DNA of 64,000 nt from CAMUQR01 sp963516005 (GCA_963516005.1 CAUPYP010000001.1:124001-188000); one strand, 5' to 3'; positions 49,947 through 58,689 are shown, counted from the first letter of the stretch. Numbers and translations are program-made. The notes: generated by a model not told the origin, from the letters alone.

Positions 49947-50609
49947 TTACTGAATCACTCGACCGGAATTTGTCCCGGCAGATGCTTCTAGCATCGGTTG
50001 AGTCTGACGGTCGATCAGACGCATGGCTTTTTGATACAAATCTTTGGCGAGATCTTCTTGCCCGTCTTTATGATAAGCGAGGGCGAGCATTTTTAGGGTC
50101 TGGGGGTTTTCTTCAATTTCAATCGCCCGCTCCAATGCCTGGATTTCTTTTTTCAAATCACCCATTTTTTCTTGGACTTTAGCGTAGGCAATATGACGTG
50201 ATGCTAGGCTGTCGTCGAGTTCGAGTGCTTGTTCAAATGCTAGCGCTGCTTTTGGATATTCGCCAGTATTGTAATAAATCAAACCGACATTATGGAGGTT
50301 ATTGACGCTAGGTTCGAGGCTTTGCGCAATTTCAAAACATTCCACCGCCTCCGTGAAATTCTCTTGTTTAGCATATAAAATCCCCAGTCGATTGTAAGCG
50401 GCGGCATTTTTTTCATCGACTCGCAGAATCGTCAATAAGGCTTTTTCAGCACGTAGAAACTTTTCGTTTTTGATGGCGTCTTGTGCGACTTGCCAGAAAT
50501 TTTCGATGCGTGACAAAACATGCTCGCTAGTGCGATCGATACGCTTCTTTGGCTCCTTAAAAAATAGTAGCCCGATGCCAACGACTGAGATTAAAATTAG
50601 TCCTAACAT
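49947..50609 (-). CDS. membrane-anchored TPR protein
   Basis: This 220-residue protein has an N-terminal membrane helix (1-17), a basic stretch (KEPKKRIDR) and about four tetratricopeptide repeats: NAAAYNRLGILYAKQENFTEA, NLHNVGLIYYNTGEYPKAALAF, ASRHIAYAKVQEKMGD and TLKMLALAYHKDGQEDLAK. TPRs bind partner proteins; orientation suggests the repeats lie in the cytoplasm or periplasm depending on the N-terminus, which I cannot settle. TATAAT lies 16 bases before the ATG. Confidence 0.85.
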   Translation of the reverse strand: MLGLILISVVGIGLLFFKEPKKRIDRTSEHVLSRIENFWQVAQDAIKNEKFLRAEKALLTILRVDEKNAAAYNRLGILYAKQENFTEAVECFEIAQSLEPSVNNLHNVGLIYYNTGEYPKAALAFEQALELDDSLASRHIAYAKVQEKMGDLKKEIQALERAIEIEENPQTLKMLALAYHKDGQEDLAKDLYQKAMRLIDRQTQPMLEASAGTNSGRVIQ

Positions 50610-50648
50610 AATAATGTGATAGCTCCATTATAGCATTTTTGTGTAAAA

Positions 50649-51506
50649 TTACATAACCGCTTCGAGCAGGCAGAGGCGAACGGCACAATTCTGCTGGAGG
50701 CGAGTCAGTGCAGTCAGCCATTTGGTGGCGCGGACGAAGTGACTAGTGGTGGCTTTGGTAATGGCAATGGTGTGGTGGATTTTTAAGACTAATTGCGCTA
50801 GAGTGATGGCTTCATCGCGAGAATTGAAGTAATTTTTGACGATTAGTAAGGCTTCGGCGGGTTTGGCGGTCAGGAGTTGGCGGGCGTCGGTAGCGATTTG
50901 GATATGGTGACCGGCCAGTTCGTCGTTGTGAATCAACTCGAGCAATAATTGTAAATTATCTTGCGCCAAAAACAATAATTGTTGTTGTTTGGTGGCGTCG
51001 AGGTGCGGATAATTAGTTTTTAAAAAAGTGGTTAATGCGAGTTTGGCAATTGGACGAAGCTTGATTGTCTGGGTGCGCGAACGGACGGTGGTTAATAAGT
51101 GATTCGGTGTGGACGATAATAGCACTAAAAATATGCCGGAATTTGGTTCCTCGAGTAGTTTGAGTAGTGAGTTTTGGGCGCTGGCGGTCATGGTCTCGGC
51201 TTGCATGATTAAAAACCAGCGTTTTTTGTCGGTGGTGGTGATTGATTTTTCAATGATAGCGCGCGTGGCGTCGATTTTGATTTTGCCGGTATCGTCGGGC
51301 GTGGTGATGAGGACCGGCTCACCTTTAGCCTGACATTTTTGCATAATAAAACGCTTGGCGAGTTCTAGCTCGGCATTGGTGCGAGCGGTAATCAAACTGC
51401 TATTGGCGCCAGATTTTAAAAACGAACAAATCTGATGCTGATTATCCTGCGACAATAAGCTGTCAAATTCAGCTAAATCAGTTGTGGTGTCGGCTAGTTT
51501 TGCCAT
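50649..51506 (-). CDS. DNA polymerase III delta' subunit-like (HolB)
   Basis: The clamp-loader delta' protein has a RecA-type fold without P-loop ATPase. The 285-residue chain shows WFLIMQAETMTASAQNSLLKLLEEP (the family's MTxxAxNALLKTLEEP) and FLVLLSSTPNHLLTTVRSRTQ (SRC/SRT motif). The N-terminal Walker A is degenerate as expected. The zinc cysteines usual in delta' are not evident (one Cys near residue 76). It overlaps the rluD-like gene by 13 bases, so the two are coupled. Confidence 0.87.
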   Translation of the reverse strand: MAKLADTTTDLAEFDSLLSQDNQHQICSFLKSGANSSLITARTNAELELAKRFIMQKCQAKGEPVLITTPDDTGKIKIDATRAIIEKSITTTDKKRWFLIMQAETMTASAQNSLLKLLEEPNSGIFLVLLSSTPNHLLTTVRSRTQTIKLRPIAKLALTTFLKTNYPHLDATKQQQLLFLAQDNLQLLLELIHNDELAGHHIQIATDARQLLTAKPAEALLIVKNYFNSRDEAITLAQLVLKIHHTIAITKATTSHFVRATKWLTALTRLQQNCAVRLCLLEAVM

Positions 51507-52636
51507 GGCGCAAACTCGCTTGGTAATGGCGCAGTGATGGTTAAATGTTGACCGTCGGGCGTTTGAAACTCAATTGTCTCGGCATGAAGCATAACGCGTG
51601 AATATTTCTCGCCACCATAGAGATAATCACCAAGAATCGGCAGATTGAGATAGCTCATGTGAACACGTAATTGATGAGTACGGCCAGTCTGCGGTTGAAG
51701 TTTGACGAGGTGTTGGTGGTCGATAGACTTGATAATCTGATAAGTGGTGACGGCTGGTTTACCACTGGCGTCCACCATGAACTTGCCGGCGTTTTTGAGG
51801 GAGCGTTTCAGTGGTAGGTCGATTTTGGCTTGATGATGTTTCGGGTGTCCAGTCACGACGGCGTAGTAAGTTTTATGAACTTGGCGGTCTTTGAATTGTT
51901 GTTTTAAAAAGTCGGCTGTGGCTTGGTTTTTGGCTAAAATCATCACGCCACTAGTCGTGCGATCGAGGCGATGGACAATACCGTCGCGATAATTATCAGT
52001 GGTAAAATCGCTGTGTTGGCGGATAAAATCAGCCACGGTGAACTCGTCGTCGCTCGATTGATGAGTAGCATGGCTTAAGACGCCAGCTGGCTTGTTGATC
52101 ACCATCAGGTCGGCATTTTCAAACAGGACATCAAATTGTTGCGGTTGTTTGATGGTGGTGGCGGTGGTGTCGATAATGATGTCATCGAGGTTTGGGTCAA
52201 TTAGTTTTTTTGGTGAAGTGACGGTTTGGTGATTGACACTGACTTGACCGTTTTTGATGAGTTTTTGCAATTTGGCACGTGATAATTCTGGGTGTTGGCT
52301 GACAAGATATAGGTCGAGCCGAGTCTGTTCGAAGTTGCGAGCCAACAAATAACAAGTTTTTTGATGAAATGGCAAACCAAAACTGCCCGGTAAATCAGGA
52401 TTTTCGAAGATTTTCAGCTCGTTAGCTGGCCAAGGTGCTAATTTAGCGATCTCTTCGGTGTCATCATCAAGCGTTGCGTTAAACAAAATCGCCCAGGTTT
52501 TTTTGTCATGGACAAATTGATACAACACTGAAAACTCACTCGGCGAGGAATGAGTTAGTTGATCAATTTTTGAGTCGGGACTTAAGACGCCGAATTTAGC
52601 GAGAACTTGCCGAACTTCTTTGATTTGGAATTTCAT
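51494..52636 (-). CDS. RluD-type pseudouridine synthase with an N-terminal extension
   Basis: A large-subunit rRNA uridine isomerase. Residues about 104-150 are an S4 RNA-binding domain (TRLDLYLVSQHPELSRAKLQKL), the catalytic core has GIVHRLDRTTSGVMILAK with Asp225, and KLQPQTGRTHQLRVHM and GDYLYGG near the end. The first ~100 residues form an extra domain not usual in RluD (LSPDSKIDQLTHSSPSEF, TWAILFNATLDDD). Total 380 aa against about 325 in the family. Which rRNA uridine it modifies is not shown. Overlaps holB. Confidence 0.9.
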   Translation of the reverse strand: MKFQIKEVRQVLAKFGVLSPDSKIDQLTHSSPSEFSVLYQFVHDKKTWAILFNATLDDDTEEIAKLAPWPANELKIFENPDLPGSFGLPFHQKTCYLLARNFEQTRLDLYLVSQHPELSRAKLQKLIKNGQVSVNHQTVTSPKKLIDPNLDDIIIDTTATTIKQPQQFDVLFENADLMVINKPAGVLSHATHQSSDDEFTVADFIRQHSDFTTDNYRDGIVHRLDRTTSGVMILAKNQATADFLKQQFKDRQVHKTYYAVVTGHPKHHQAKIDLPLKRSLKNAGKFMVDASGKPAVTTYQIIKSIDHQHLVKLQPQTGRTHQLRVHMSYLNLPILGDYLYGGEKYSRVMLHAETIEFQTPDGQHLTITAPLPSEFAPWQN

Positions 52637-52642
52637 GATGCG

Positions 52643-53674
52643 CTACTCACTTGTTTTAAAATAATTGATTTGCATAGCGGTTTTGACTTCGTCGAGTGTG
52701 GTAGCCGCAACTCGCTCAGCCTGCTGACTACCACGTTTCAAGATATCATAAATTGCCTGCGGGTCTTTGGCGAGTTCAGTACGACGCTGGCGAATCGGTG
52801 CCAGGATTTGATCGAGTACCTCAATCAGGTATTTTTTAACAGCGACATCACCTAGCCCGCCTCGCTGGTAATGAGCTTTGAGTTCGGCGACCTTGGCTTG
52901 ATCTTCAGCAAAAACATCGAGATAAGCAAAAACCACGTTACCTTCAATTTTTCCCGGATCGTCGACTCGAAGATGGTCAGTGTCGGTGTACATTTGCATG
53001 ACTTTGTCACGCATTTCCTCAAACGAATCGCCGAGATAAATGCCATTATTAAGGCTTTTGCTCATCTTATCGTCGAGACCATTAATGCCTGGCAGACGAC
53101 GTTCAATGCCTTCTGGTGGCAAAATCGCCTCGGGTTCAACCAAAACATCTTGCTTGTAAGTTTGATTAAAACTGCGGGCAATTTCTCGGGTTAGTTCAAT
53201 CATCGGTAGTTGATCCTCGCCTACTGGCACGTGAGTGGCCTTAAAAGCGGTAATATCGGCGGCTTGGGAAATTGGATAAAATACAAATCCACTCGGCACA
53301 CCTGCCCCAAAATCTTTTTGTTTAATTTCGGTTTTGACGGTGGGGTTGCGTTCGAGGCGCGCAATCGAGACTAGATTGGCGTAATATAACGCTAGCTCAG
53401 GTAGTTGCGGAATTTGGCTTTGGATGAAGATGGTGGTTTTGGACGGGTCAAGCCCAACTGCTAAATAATCCAGTGCCACCTCGAGTATATTGCGACGCAC
53501 TTTGTCGGGGTTTTTGGCGTTATCGGTTAAAGCTTGAGCATCAGCAATCATTACAAAAGTTTGATATTGGCCGGAATTTTGTAATTCGACGCGGTTTTTG
53601 AGCGAGCCAACATAGTGACCAATGTGCAATTGGCCAGTTGGTCGGTCGCCGGTCAAGATAATGGGTTTTGTCAT
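52643..53674 (-). CDS. trpS: tryptophanyl-tRNA synthetase
   Basis: A class I synthetase of 343 aa: GDRPTGQLHIGHYVGSL (HIGH motif), MIADAQALTDN, FIQSQIPQLPELALY, VGEDQLPMIELTREIAR, and DDKMSKSLNNG (KMSKS). It starts at ATG with a GAGG site and a TATAAT box about 25 bases upstream, a leadered promoter. It lies downstream of the hydrolase gene and upstream of rluD; the matching tRNA-Trp gene is at 48328. Confidence 0.97.
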   Translation of the reverse strand: MTKPIILTGDRPTGQLHIGHYVGSLKNRVELQNSGQYQTFVMIADAQALTDNAKNPDKVRRNILEVALDYLAVGLDPSKTTIFIQSQIPQLPELALYYANLVSIARLERNPTVKTEIKQKDFGAGVPSGFVFYPISQAADITAFKATHVPVGEDQLPMIELTREIARSFNQTYKQDVLVEPEAILPPEGIERRLPGINGLDDKMSKSLNNGIYLGDSFEEMRDKVMQMYTDTDHLRVDDPGKIEGNVVFAYLDVFAEDQAKVAELKAHYQRGGLGDVAVKKYLIEVLDQILAPIRQRRTELAKDPQAIYDILKRGSQQAERVAATTLDEVKTAMQINYFKTSE

Positions 53675-53706
53675 AAAAATACCTCTGTTTACTTATTCTA
53701 ATTATA

Positions 53707-54498
53707 TCATTTTTTCAAGATAGTTTTGAGCCGTTTGATGGCTTTTTTCGCTAAGAAATAACGCACTTGGTGCATGGCTAAGGTTGATTCAATGGTGATT
53801 TTATCGTTAATATCGCGCAGTGGCAAGAAATTGTCAGCCACAATTAGTGGGTCTAAAACGCCATATATGATATGTGCCGGAATTTTTAAAGTCGCGAGCT
53901 TAGCAAAAGTATCTTGTTTAATAATGGCAGTACGCAGTGATTTTGCAAAAGCCTGTCGGGAGTGAGGTTTCATATTGCTAGTGTAGCCATAGAATATTTT
54001 GCCAATCTTAAAGGCGGTAGCTAACAATTGATCATTATTAAGCATGGTTTGATAGGAACTGCGTAGGAATTTTTCCTTAAGGTTAGAGCGTCGTAAATAT
54101 ATCGGTGGTGATATAAGCACTAATTCTGACACTAACAGTTTGTAGCGACTTGCGAATTCGGTGGCGACGAGTGTTCCCATGGAATGTCCGATTATAATCA
54201 CTGGTTTAAAATTGATGAGTTTGTTATTTTTAAATAAAGTCAAAAATAAAGAACGCGCCTGATCTTCGAGACTGTATTTGAGCCATTCGCTAGCTTTGGA
54301 ATCACCGAAGCCGAGCAAATCAACTTTGATGATTTGGCAGTCTTTCTTAAATTCGCGCTCCACCCGACTCCACATCAAGCGCGAGACACCAATGCCGTGA
54401 ATAAAAATTAGCGTCGCCTTGTAATTTTTAGGCGTTGAAATTTCCATATTCATCAGATTAGGCAGTTTGAAAACTTTGTATAATAATTTCGATAACAT
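53707..54498 (-). CDS. alpha/beta hydrolase
   Basis: This 263-residue serine hydrolase has an oxyanion element LIFIHGIGVSRLMW (30-43), LLGFGDSKAS, the nucleophile elbow IIIGHSMGTL with Ser106, a late YGVLDPLI (Asp) and MHQVRYF (His). The fold is sure; the substrate (ester, lactone or lipid) is unknown. A leaderless start is likely, with TATAAT (54507-54512) ending eight bases before the ATG. Confidence 0.9.
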   Translation of the reverse strand: MLSKLLYKVFKLPNLMNMEISTPKNYKATLIFIHGIGVSRLMWSRVEREFKKDCQIIKVDLLGFGDSKASEWLKYSLEDQARSLFLTLFKNNKLINFKPVIIIGHSMGTLVATEFASRYKLLVSELVLISPPIYLRRSNLKEKFLRSSYQTMLNNDQLLATAFKIGKIFYGYTSNMKPHSRQAFAKSLRTAIIKQDTFAKLATLKIPAHIIYGVLDPLIVADNFLPLRDINDKITIESTLAMHQVRYFLAKKAIKRLKTILKK

Positions 54499-54519
54499 CG
54501 TTTGATATTATACCATAAA

Positions 54520-54553
54520 AAATTCCACTCCGCCATGAGACGTAGTGGAATTT
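54520..54553 (-). terminator. terminator of the ribosomal/rpoA operon
   Basis: On the minus strand AAATTCCACT, a 14-base loop, AGTGGAATTT and a T-run follow rpsI. It lies immediately before the hydrolase promoter. Confidence 0.9.
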
Positions 54554-54583
54554 GATAATCGAGATAACGATTTGACCAAACAA

Positions 54584-54985
54584 TTAACGTTTTGAGAATT
54601 GTTCTTTTTTGCGAGCGGAGCGCAAACCGTATTTTTTGCGTTCTTTTTCGCGTGGGTCGCGTTTGAGCAGTTCAGCTTGTTTGAGCACTGGGCGCAAATC
54701 TGGTCCGTCAACTAGTAAAGCTTTCGCGATACCGAGTTTAATCGCACCAACTTGACCAGTCCAACCACCGCCTGAAACTTTTACGGACACGTCATATTCG
54801 CCTTGTTTGTTGACTAACACTAGTGGTGAAGTCAGCGCAGCGATCAATTTTTTGTCGTTTGAAAAGTATTCTTCTGGAGTTTGGTCATTGATGGTCACTT
54901 TGCCTTTACCAGCGTATAAACGTACGCGAGCGGTAGCTGATTTGCGACGACCGAGGCCGTAAAAATATTTTTTATCAGTAGCCAT
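54584..54985 (-). CDS. rpsI: ribosomal protein S9
   Basis: S9 lines the P-site with its C-terminal tail. 133 aa: YGLGRRKSATARVRLY, VKVSGGGWTGQVGAIKLGIAKAL, DGPDLRPVLKQAELL, and the end KYGLRSARKKEQFSKR with the essential final KR. Last gene of the operon, one base overlap with rplM. Confidence 0.98.
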   Translation of the reverse strand: MATDKKYFYGLGRRKSATARVRLYAGKGKVTINDQTPEEYFSNDKKLIAALTSPLVLVNKQGEYDVSVKVSGGGWTGQVGAIKLGIAKALLVDGPDLRPVLKQAELLKRDPREKERKKYGLRSARKKEQFSKR

Positions 54986-55437
54986 TATTTAACCTCAACT
55001 TTCTTTGGAGCTTGAGCTTCGTGCATGTGGTCGCTACCAGCGTAAACTTTTAAGCGTGTCATACGGTCAGCTTGGAGTTTGTTTTTTGGTAGCATACCTT
55101 TGACGGCGAACTCAACAATTCGTTCTGGGAACTTTTCGCGGAGTTCTTTGAGGCTTAGATCCTTAATTCCGCCAGGAAAACCTGAGTGTCGGAAATAGTG
55201 TTTTGCTAACTCTTTGTCGCCAGTTGCTTGAACGTCTTTAGCGTTAATCACCACGACATAGTCACCACCGTCAACATGTGGAGTGAAGGTGACTTTGTCT
55301 TTGCCGATTAAAAGTTTAGCAACGACAGTAGCGAGGCGACCAATGGTCATTTCGCTAGCGTCAATCAAAAACCATTCGCGCTGAACGTCAGCTGGTTTTT
55401 GTGAGAAAGTTTTGTGTGCTTTGGTAATTTTAGCCAT
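54985..55437 (-). CDS. rplM: ribosomal protein L13
   Basis: 150 aa with the family pattern VQREWFLIDASEMTIGRLA, VVAKLLIGKDK, DYVVVINAKDVQATGDK, YFRHSGFPGGIK and AVKGMLPKNK. Starts with TAATG overlap on rplQ and ends in a TAATG overlap with rpsI; tightly coupled. Confidence 0.98.
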   Translation of the reverse strand: MAKITKAHKTFSQKPADVQREWFLIDASEMTIGRLATVVAKLLIGKDKVTFTPHVDGGDYVVVINAKDVQATGDKELAKHYFRHSGFPGGIKDLSLKELREKFPERIVEFAVKGMLPKNKLQADRMTRLKVYAGSDHMHEAQAPKKVEVK

Positions 55438-55880
55438 TATGCTTCCTCCTTAACTTCAGTTTTTTCAATTTTTTTGGCTTCAACTGGAGCTGGTTTATTA
55501 GCTTCGGCTTCGGTGTCAAAATTGATTTCGTCAACGAACTCAACAATTGCCATTGGGGCGTTGTCACCAACGCGAGCGTCGGTTTTTTCCAGGCGTAAGT
55601 AGCCACTGGTTCGTTCGGTGAGTTGTGGAGCAATTGAGTCAACTAGGAAATTACCAACTTTAACATCCAAAACTGCAATCACTTGGCGACGAGACGCGAG
55701 GTCGCCTTGTTTAGCTTTTGTGATCAGTTTTTCGGTCATTGGTAAAATTTCTTTAGCTTTTGGTAAAGTAGTTTCAATTGCACCGTTAGTAATTAGCTGT
55801 TTGGCGAGGTTGCGAAACAGCGCTGTTCGTTGGTCGCGCTTGCGTCCGAGCTTGCGACCTTTATATCCGTGTCTGTGCAT
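55437..55880 (-). CDS. rplQ: ribosomal protein L17
   Basis: 147 aa: MHRHGYKGRKLGRKRDQR, ALFRNLAKQLI, ETTLPKAKEI and GDNAPMAIVEFVD. A charged C-terminal tail of about 30 residues (EAEANKPAPVEAKKIEKTE) is longer than usual. Overlaps its neighbours by one base on each side. Confidence 0.98.
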   Translation of the reverse strand: MHRHGYKGRKLGRKRDQRTALFRNLAKQLITNGAIETTLPKAKEILPMTEKLITKAKQGDLASRRQVIAVLDVKVGNFLVDSIAPQLTERTSGYLRLEKTDARVGDNAPMAIVEFVDEINFDTEAEANKPAPVEAKKIEKTEVKEEA

Positions 55881-56803
55881 TATAGTTCTAACTCCGCTAA
55901 TTTATTTTTTACTTCATCCAGCGCTTTTTGACCAAAGCCCTTTAGATCTTGTAAATCTTGTTCGCTCAAACTAATCAAGTCGTCCACGGTGCGGATGTCG
56001 TTGTTAATTAAAGCGTTGGTAGTGCGAGCTGATAGATTTAAATCTTCGATTGAAGAGTTAAGTTCGCTCATCTCGTTTTCTTTGATTTTGCCAATTTCCT
56101 CACCAGCTTCGACAATAGTCGCACCAGCAAGTGATTGGTATTGATTGACTAAAATGGCAGCTGCTTCTTCAAAAGCTTGAGTTGGGGAAAGTGAGCCATC
56201 AGTGTCAATGGTAATTTCCAGTTTCTCGAGGTTGGTTTCTTGACCAACACGAGTGTCGGAAACTTTGTAGCGTACGCGCAAAACTGGGCTGAAGAACGCA
56301 TCAATTGCAATCATATCTGAGTGCAAGCGATCTTTGCTGGCTTCGTCGATGTTTTTGTAGCCACGACCCGCTTCTGCGACCATATCAATTTCCAAAGTGG
56401 TCTTTGGATTATCAATGGTGGCAATTACTTGGGTTGGGTTGACAATTTCCACATCGGCGTTGGTTTTAATGTCTGAGGCATAAACCACACCAGCGCCAGT
56501 TTGCTTAAGGGTTAATTCGATTGGAGCGTCAGAGTGAACGATTAAGTGGATGTTTTTTAAGTTTAAAATTACATCAACTAGATCTTCTTTCACGCCGTCC
56601 AGAGTAGTAAACTCATGAGTTGCTCCGTGAATTTTGGCAGCTACAATCGCGCCACCGCGAATGCTTGAGAGCAAAACGCGACGCAAACTGTTTCCTAGGG
56701 TGTTACCGTAACCACGGTTCACAGGGCTGACTACGACGGTCGCGCTGTTATCCGAGTGCTCGATAACTTCTTTTAAGGTTGGATTGTAAATATTCTTTGC
56801 CAT
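55880..56803 (-). CDS. rpoA: RNA polymerase alpha subunit
   Basis: 307 aa: the N-terminal assembly domain (NRGYGNTLGNSLRRVLLSS, GAIVAAKIHGATHEFTTLDGV, VDAFFSPVLRVRYKV, DKLEITIDTDGSL) and the C-terminal domain (SIEDLNLSARTTNALINNDI, LKGFGQKALDEVK). The CTD is complete, so promoter UP-element contacts are possible. Start has a weak site; 8 bases after rpsD. Confidence 0.98.
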   Translation of the reverse strand: MAKNIYNPTLKEVIEHSDNSATVVVSPVNRGYGNTLGNSLRRVLLSSIRGGAIVAAKIHGATHEFTTLDGVKEDLVDVILNLKNIHLIVHSDAPIELTLKQTGAGVVYASDIKTNADVEIVNPTQVIATIDNPKTTLEIDMVAEAGRGYKNIDEASKDRLHSDMIAIDAFFSPVLRVRYKVSDTRVGQETNLEKLEITIDTDGSLSPTQAFEEAAAILVNQYQSLAGATIVEAGEEIGKIKENEMSELNSSIEDLNLSARTTNALINNDIRTVDDLISLSEQDLQDLKGFGQKALDEVKNKLAELEL

Positions 56804-56811
56804 TATTTCCC

Positions 56812-57429
56812 CTATCTTGAATAAAATTCAACAATCAATTGTTCGTTGATATCGTCCTCAGCCTCATCACGCTTTGGCAAACCGGTGATTTCGATAACCA
56901 TTTTATTTTGGTCAGATTTCAACCAGCTAAGTGGTTTTTGAACTGAGTTTTTTACTACTTCACTTAAGTTAGCAAAATAAGCTGATTTAGTGCTTTTTGC
57001 TCGAACTTCGATCTTATCGCCAGGTTTAACAGCGATTGATGGAATGTTCACTCTCTTGCCGTTGAGCATAAAGTGACCGTGTGAAACCAACTGACGAGCA
57101 GCTCGACGGCTAGTTGCAAAACCGGCACGATACACAGCATTGTCCAAACGAGTTTCTAGCATTTGGAGTAGGTTCTCGCCAGCTAGACCTTGGCGTTTGG
57201 TGGCTTTTTTCATTAAGTTAGCGAATTGCTTTTCAAGTAAACCGTAAATACGGCGAACTTTTTGCTTTTCGCGCAACTGGGTTAGATACAGACTGCCTTT
57301 ACCTTGGCGGTTGTGGGCGTGCTGACCTGGAATACCGCTTTTGCGCACCATAATTTTGTGAGCTTTAGGGTGCAAAGCGTAGCCTTCACGACGGCTTTGT
57401 TTGACAATTGGTGAAATATCTCTAGCCAT
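56812..57429 (-). CDS. rpsD: ribosomal protein S4 (cysteine-free type)
   Basis: 205 aa: PIVKQSRREGYALHP (the CxxC zinc type reads VCKLCRREG; here no Cys), GIPGQHAHNRQGKGSLYL, QLREKQKVRRIYGLLEKQF, then the S4 domain LETRLDNAVYRAGFATSRRAARQLVSHGHF and NIPSIAVKPGD. It initiates small-subunit assembly. Confidence 0.98.
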   Translation of the reverse strand: MARDISPIVKQSRREGYALHPKAHKIMVRKSGIPGQHAHNRQGKGSLYLTQLREKQKVRRIYGLLEKQFANLMKKATKRQGLAGENLLQMLETRLDNAVYRAGFATSRRAARQLVSHGHFMLNGKRVNIPSIAVKPGDKIEVRAKSTKSAYFANLSEVVKNSVQKPLSWLKSDQNKMVIEITGLPKRDEAEDDINEQLIVEFYSR

Positions 57430-57432
57430 TGT

Positions 57433-57840
57433 TTATGCTCTCCTTGCTTTCTTAGGACGAACGCCACCGTGTGGGACGCCAGTCACATCTTTGATTGATT
57501 CAACTTTGATTTCAACACCGCTCATCGCGCGAATCGCAGCGTCACGACCGAGGCCGACGCCTTTAACAAATACATCAACGCTCGAGAGGTTGTGCTTGTC
57601 TTTAGCGATGGTGGCAGCTTTTTCGGCAGCAATTTGCGCTGCGTAAGCAGTACCTTTTTTAGAACCGCGGAAGCCACAAGCACCAGCGCTTGATTGGCTT
57701 AAGACATTACCTTTTTTATCGGTAAAAGTCACGATTGTGTTGTTAAAAGTTGATTGCACGTGCAATTTGCCAGTTGGTACGGCTACACGTTGCTTTTTGC
57801 TGCGCTTAGCAGCTTTTGGTTTGTTTGCTTCATTTGCCAT
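57433..57840 (-). CDS. rpsK: ribosomal protein S11
   Basis: 135 aa: LHVQSTFNNTIVTFTDKKGNVLSQSSAGACGFRGSKKGT, YAAQIAAEKAA, VKGVGLGRDAAIRAM and a final DVTGVPHGGVRPKKARRA. Cys in GACGFRGS is the usual position. Twelve bases after rpsM. Confidence 0.98.
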   Translation of the reverse strand: MANEANKPKAAKRSKKQRVAVPTGKLHVQSTFNNTIVTFTDKKGNVLSQSSAGACGFRGSKKGTAYAAQIAAEKAATIAKDKHNLSSVDVFVKGVGLGRDAAIRAMSGVEIKVESIKDVTGVPHGGVRPKKARRA

Positions 57841-57852
57841 CTGCTAATTCTC

Positions 57853-58239
57853 CTATGTCTTAGACGCAGCCTTTGGCTGTGCTCCACCAACTGCAATTGC
57901 CTTACCCTTACGAGTTCGTGCATTCGTTCGGGTTCGCTGTCCACGGACTGGTAAACCAGCAATGTGTCGTGTTCCCTTATAGCACTTGATGTCTTTTAAT
58001 CGTTTGATATTGTTGGTCACCAAGCGCTGTAAGTCACCTTCTACGGTGTAATCACGGTCAATAATTTCGCGTAATTTTTGCTCTTCAGCCTCGGTGAGAT
58101 CCTTTACCCGAGTGGTCGGCTCGATTTTAGCCGCCGCAAGGATAGCTAATGCGCTGGTCAGACCGATACCATGAATGTAGGTAAGTGCGATCTGAACCTG
58201 CTTGTCTGATGGGATTACAACCCCAGAGATCCTAGCCAT
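57853..58239 (-). CDS. rpsM: ribosomal protein S13
   Basis: 128 aa: MARISGVVIPSDKQVQIALTYIHGIG, TRVKDLTEAEEQKLREIID, and GTRHIAGLPVRGQRTRTNARTRKG. Ends two bases from rpmJ. Confidence 0.98.
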   Translation of the reverse strand: MARISGVVIPSDKQVQIALTYIHGIGLTSALAILAAAKIEPTTRVKDLTEAEEQKLREIIDRDYTVEGDLQRLVTNNIKRLKDIKCYKGTRHIAGLPVRGQRTRTNARTRKGKAIAVGGAQPKAASKT

Positions 58240-58241
58240 TC

Positions 58242-58385
58242 TTAACCCTGCCTTTGCTTATTCTTAGGTTTTTTCTTGTTGATGATATAAACTCGACAAA
58301 CTTTTGAACCGTCCTTGCGGCGACCACAACGACGAACGATTATATCATCGGGACTGATTTTTTTAACACTGGCACGAACTTTCAT
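58242..58385 (-). CDS. rpmJ: ribosomal protein L36 without its zinc cysteines
   Basis: A 47-residue protein: MKVRASVKKISPDDIIVRR, then RCGRRKDGSKVCRVYIINK and end NKQRQG. Standard L36 has MCRNCK in place of ISPDD, plus Cys and His later. The first CxxC is gone, leaving two cysteines in a changed context, so the zinc ribbon cannot form in the usual way. The sequence is about ten residues longer than the standard 37. Gene order infA-rpmJ-rpsM is normal. Confidence 0.95.
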   Translation of the reverse strand: MKVRASVKKISPDDIIVRRCGRRKDGSKVCRVYIINKKKPKNKQRQG

Positions 58386-58420
58386 TAGTGTTAGATTCCT
58401 CTTTCTTCCCTTAGTTAATA

Positions 58421-58639
58421 TTATTTGAGGCGGAAGCTGATTCTGCCCTTTTCGAGATCGTAAGGGCTTAGCTCTACTTCTACCCTATCGCCGGGTACAA
58501 GTCGGATATAGTGCTTGCGCATTTTACCCGAAATGTGAGCGATAATTGTATGACCGTTGACGAGCTCAACCCGAAATTGAGCATTTGGCAATGCTTCTTT
58601 GATTTTACCTTCCAGTTTGATGACGTCTTTTTTAGCCAT
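58421..58639 (-). CDS. infA: translation initiation factor IF-1
   Basis: 72 aa OB-fold: KDVIKLEGKIKEALPNAQFRVELVNGHTIIAHISGKMRKHYIRLVPGDRVEVELSPYDLEKGRI. TATAAT lies about 15 bases upstream of the ATG with no strong Shine-Dalgarno site. It heads the rpmJ-rpsM-rpsK-rpsD-rpoA group. Confidence 0.98.
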   Translation of the reverse strand: MAKKDVIKLEGKIKEALPNAQFRVELVNGHTIIAHISGKMRKHYIRLVPGDRVEVELSPYDLEKGRISFRLK

Positions 58640-58689
58640 AAATTACAAGCCTACATTATACAGTAAAATTTACAATAAGTAAAGGCTTT

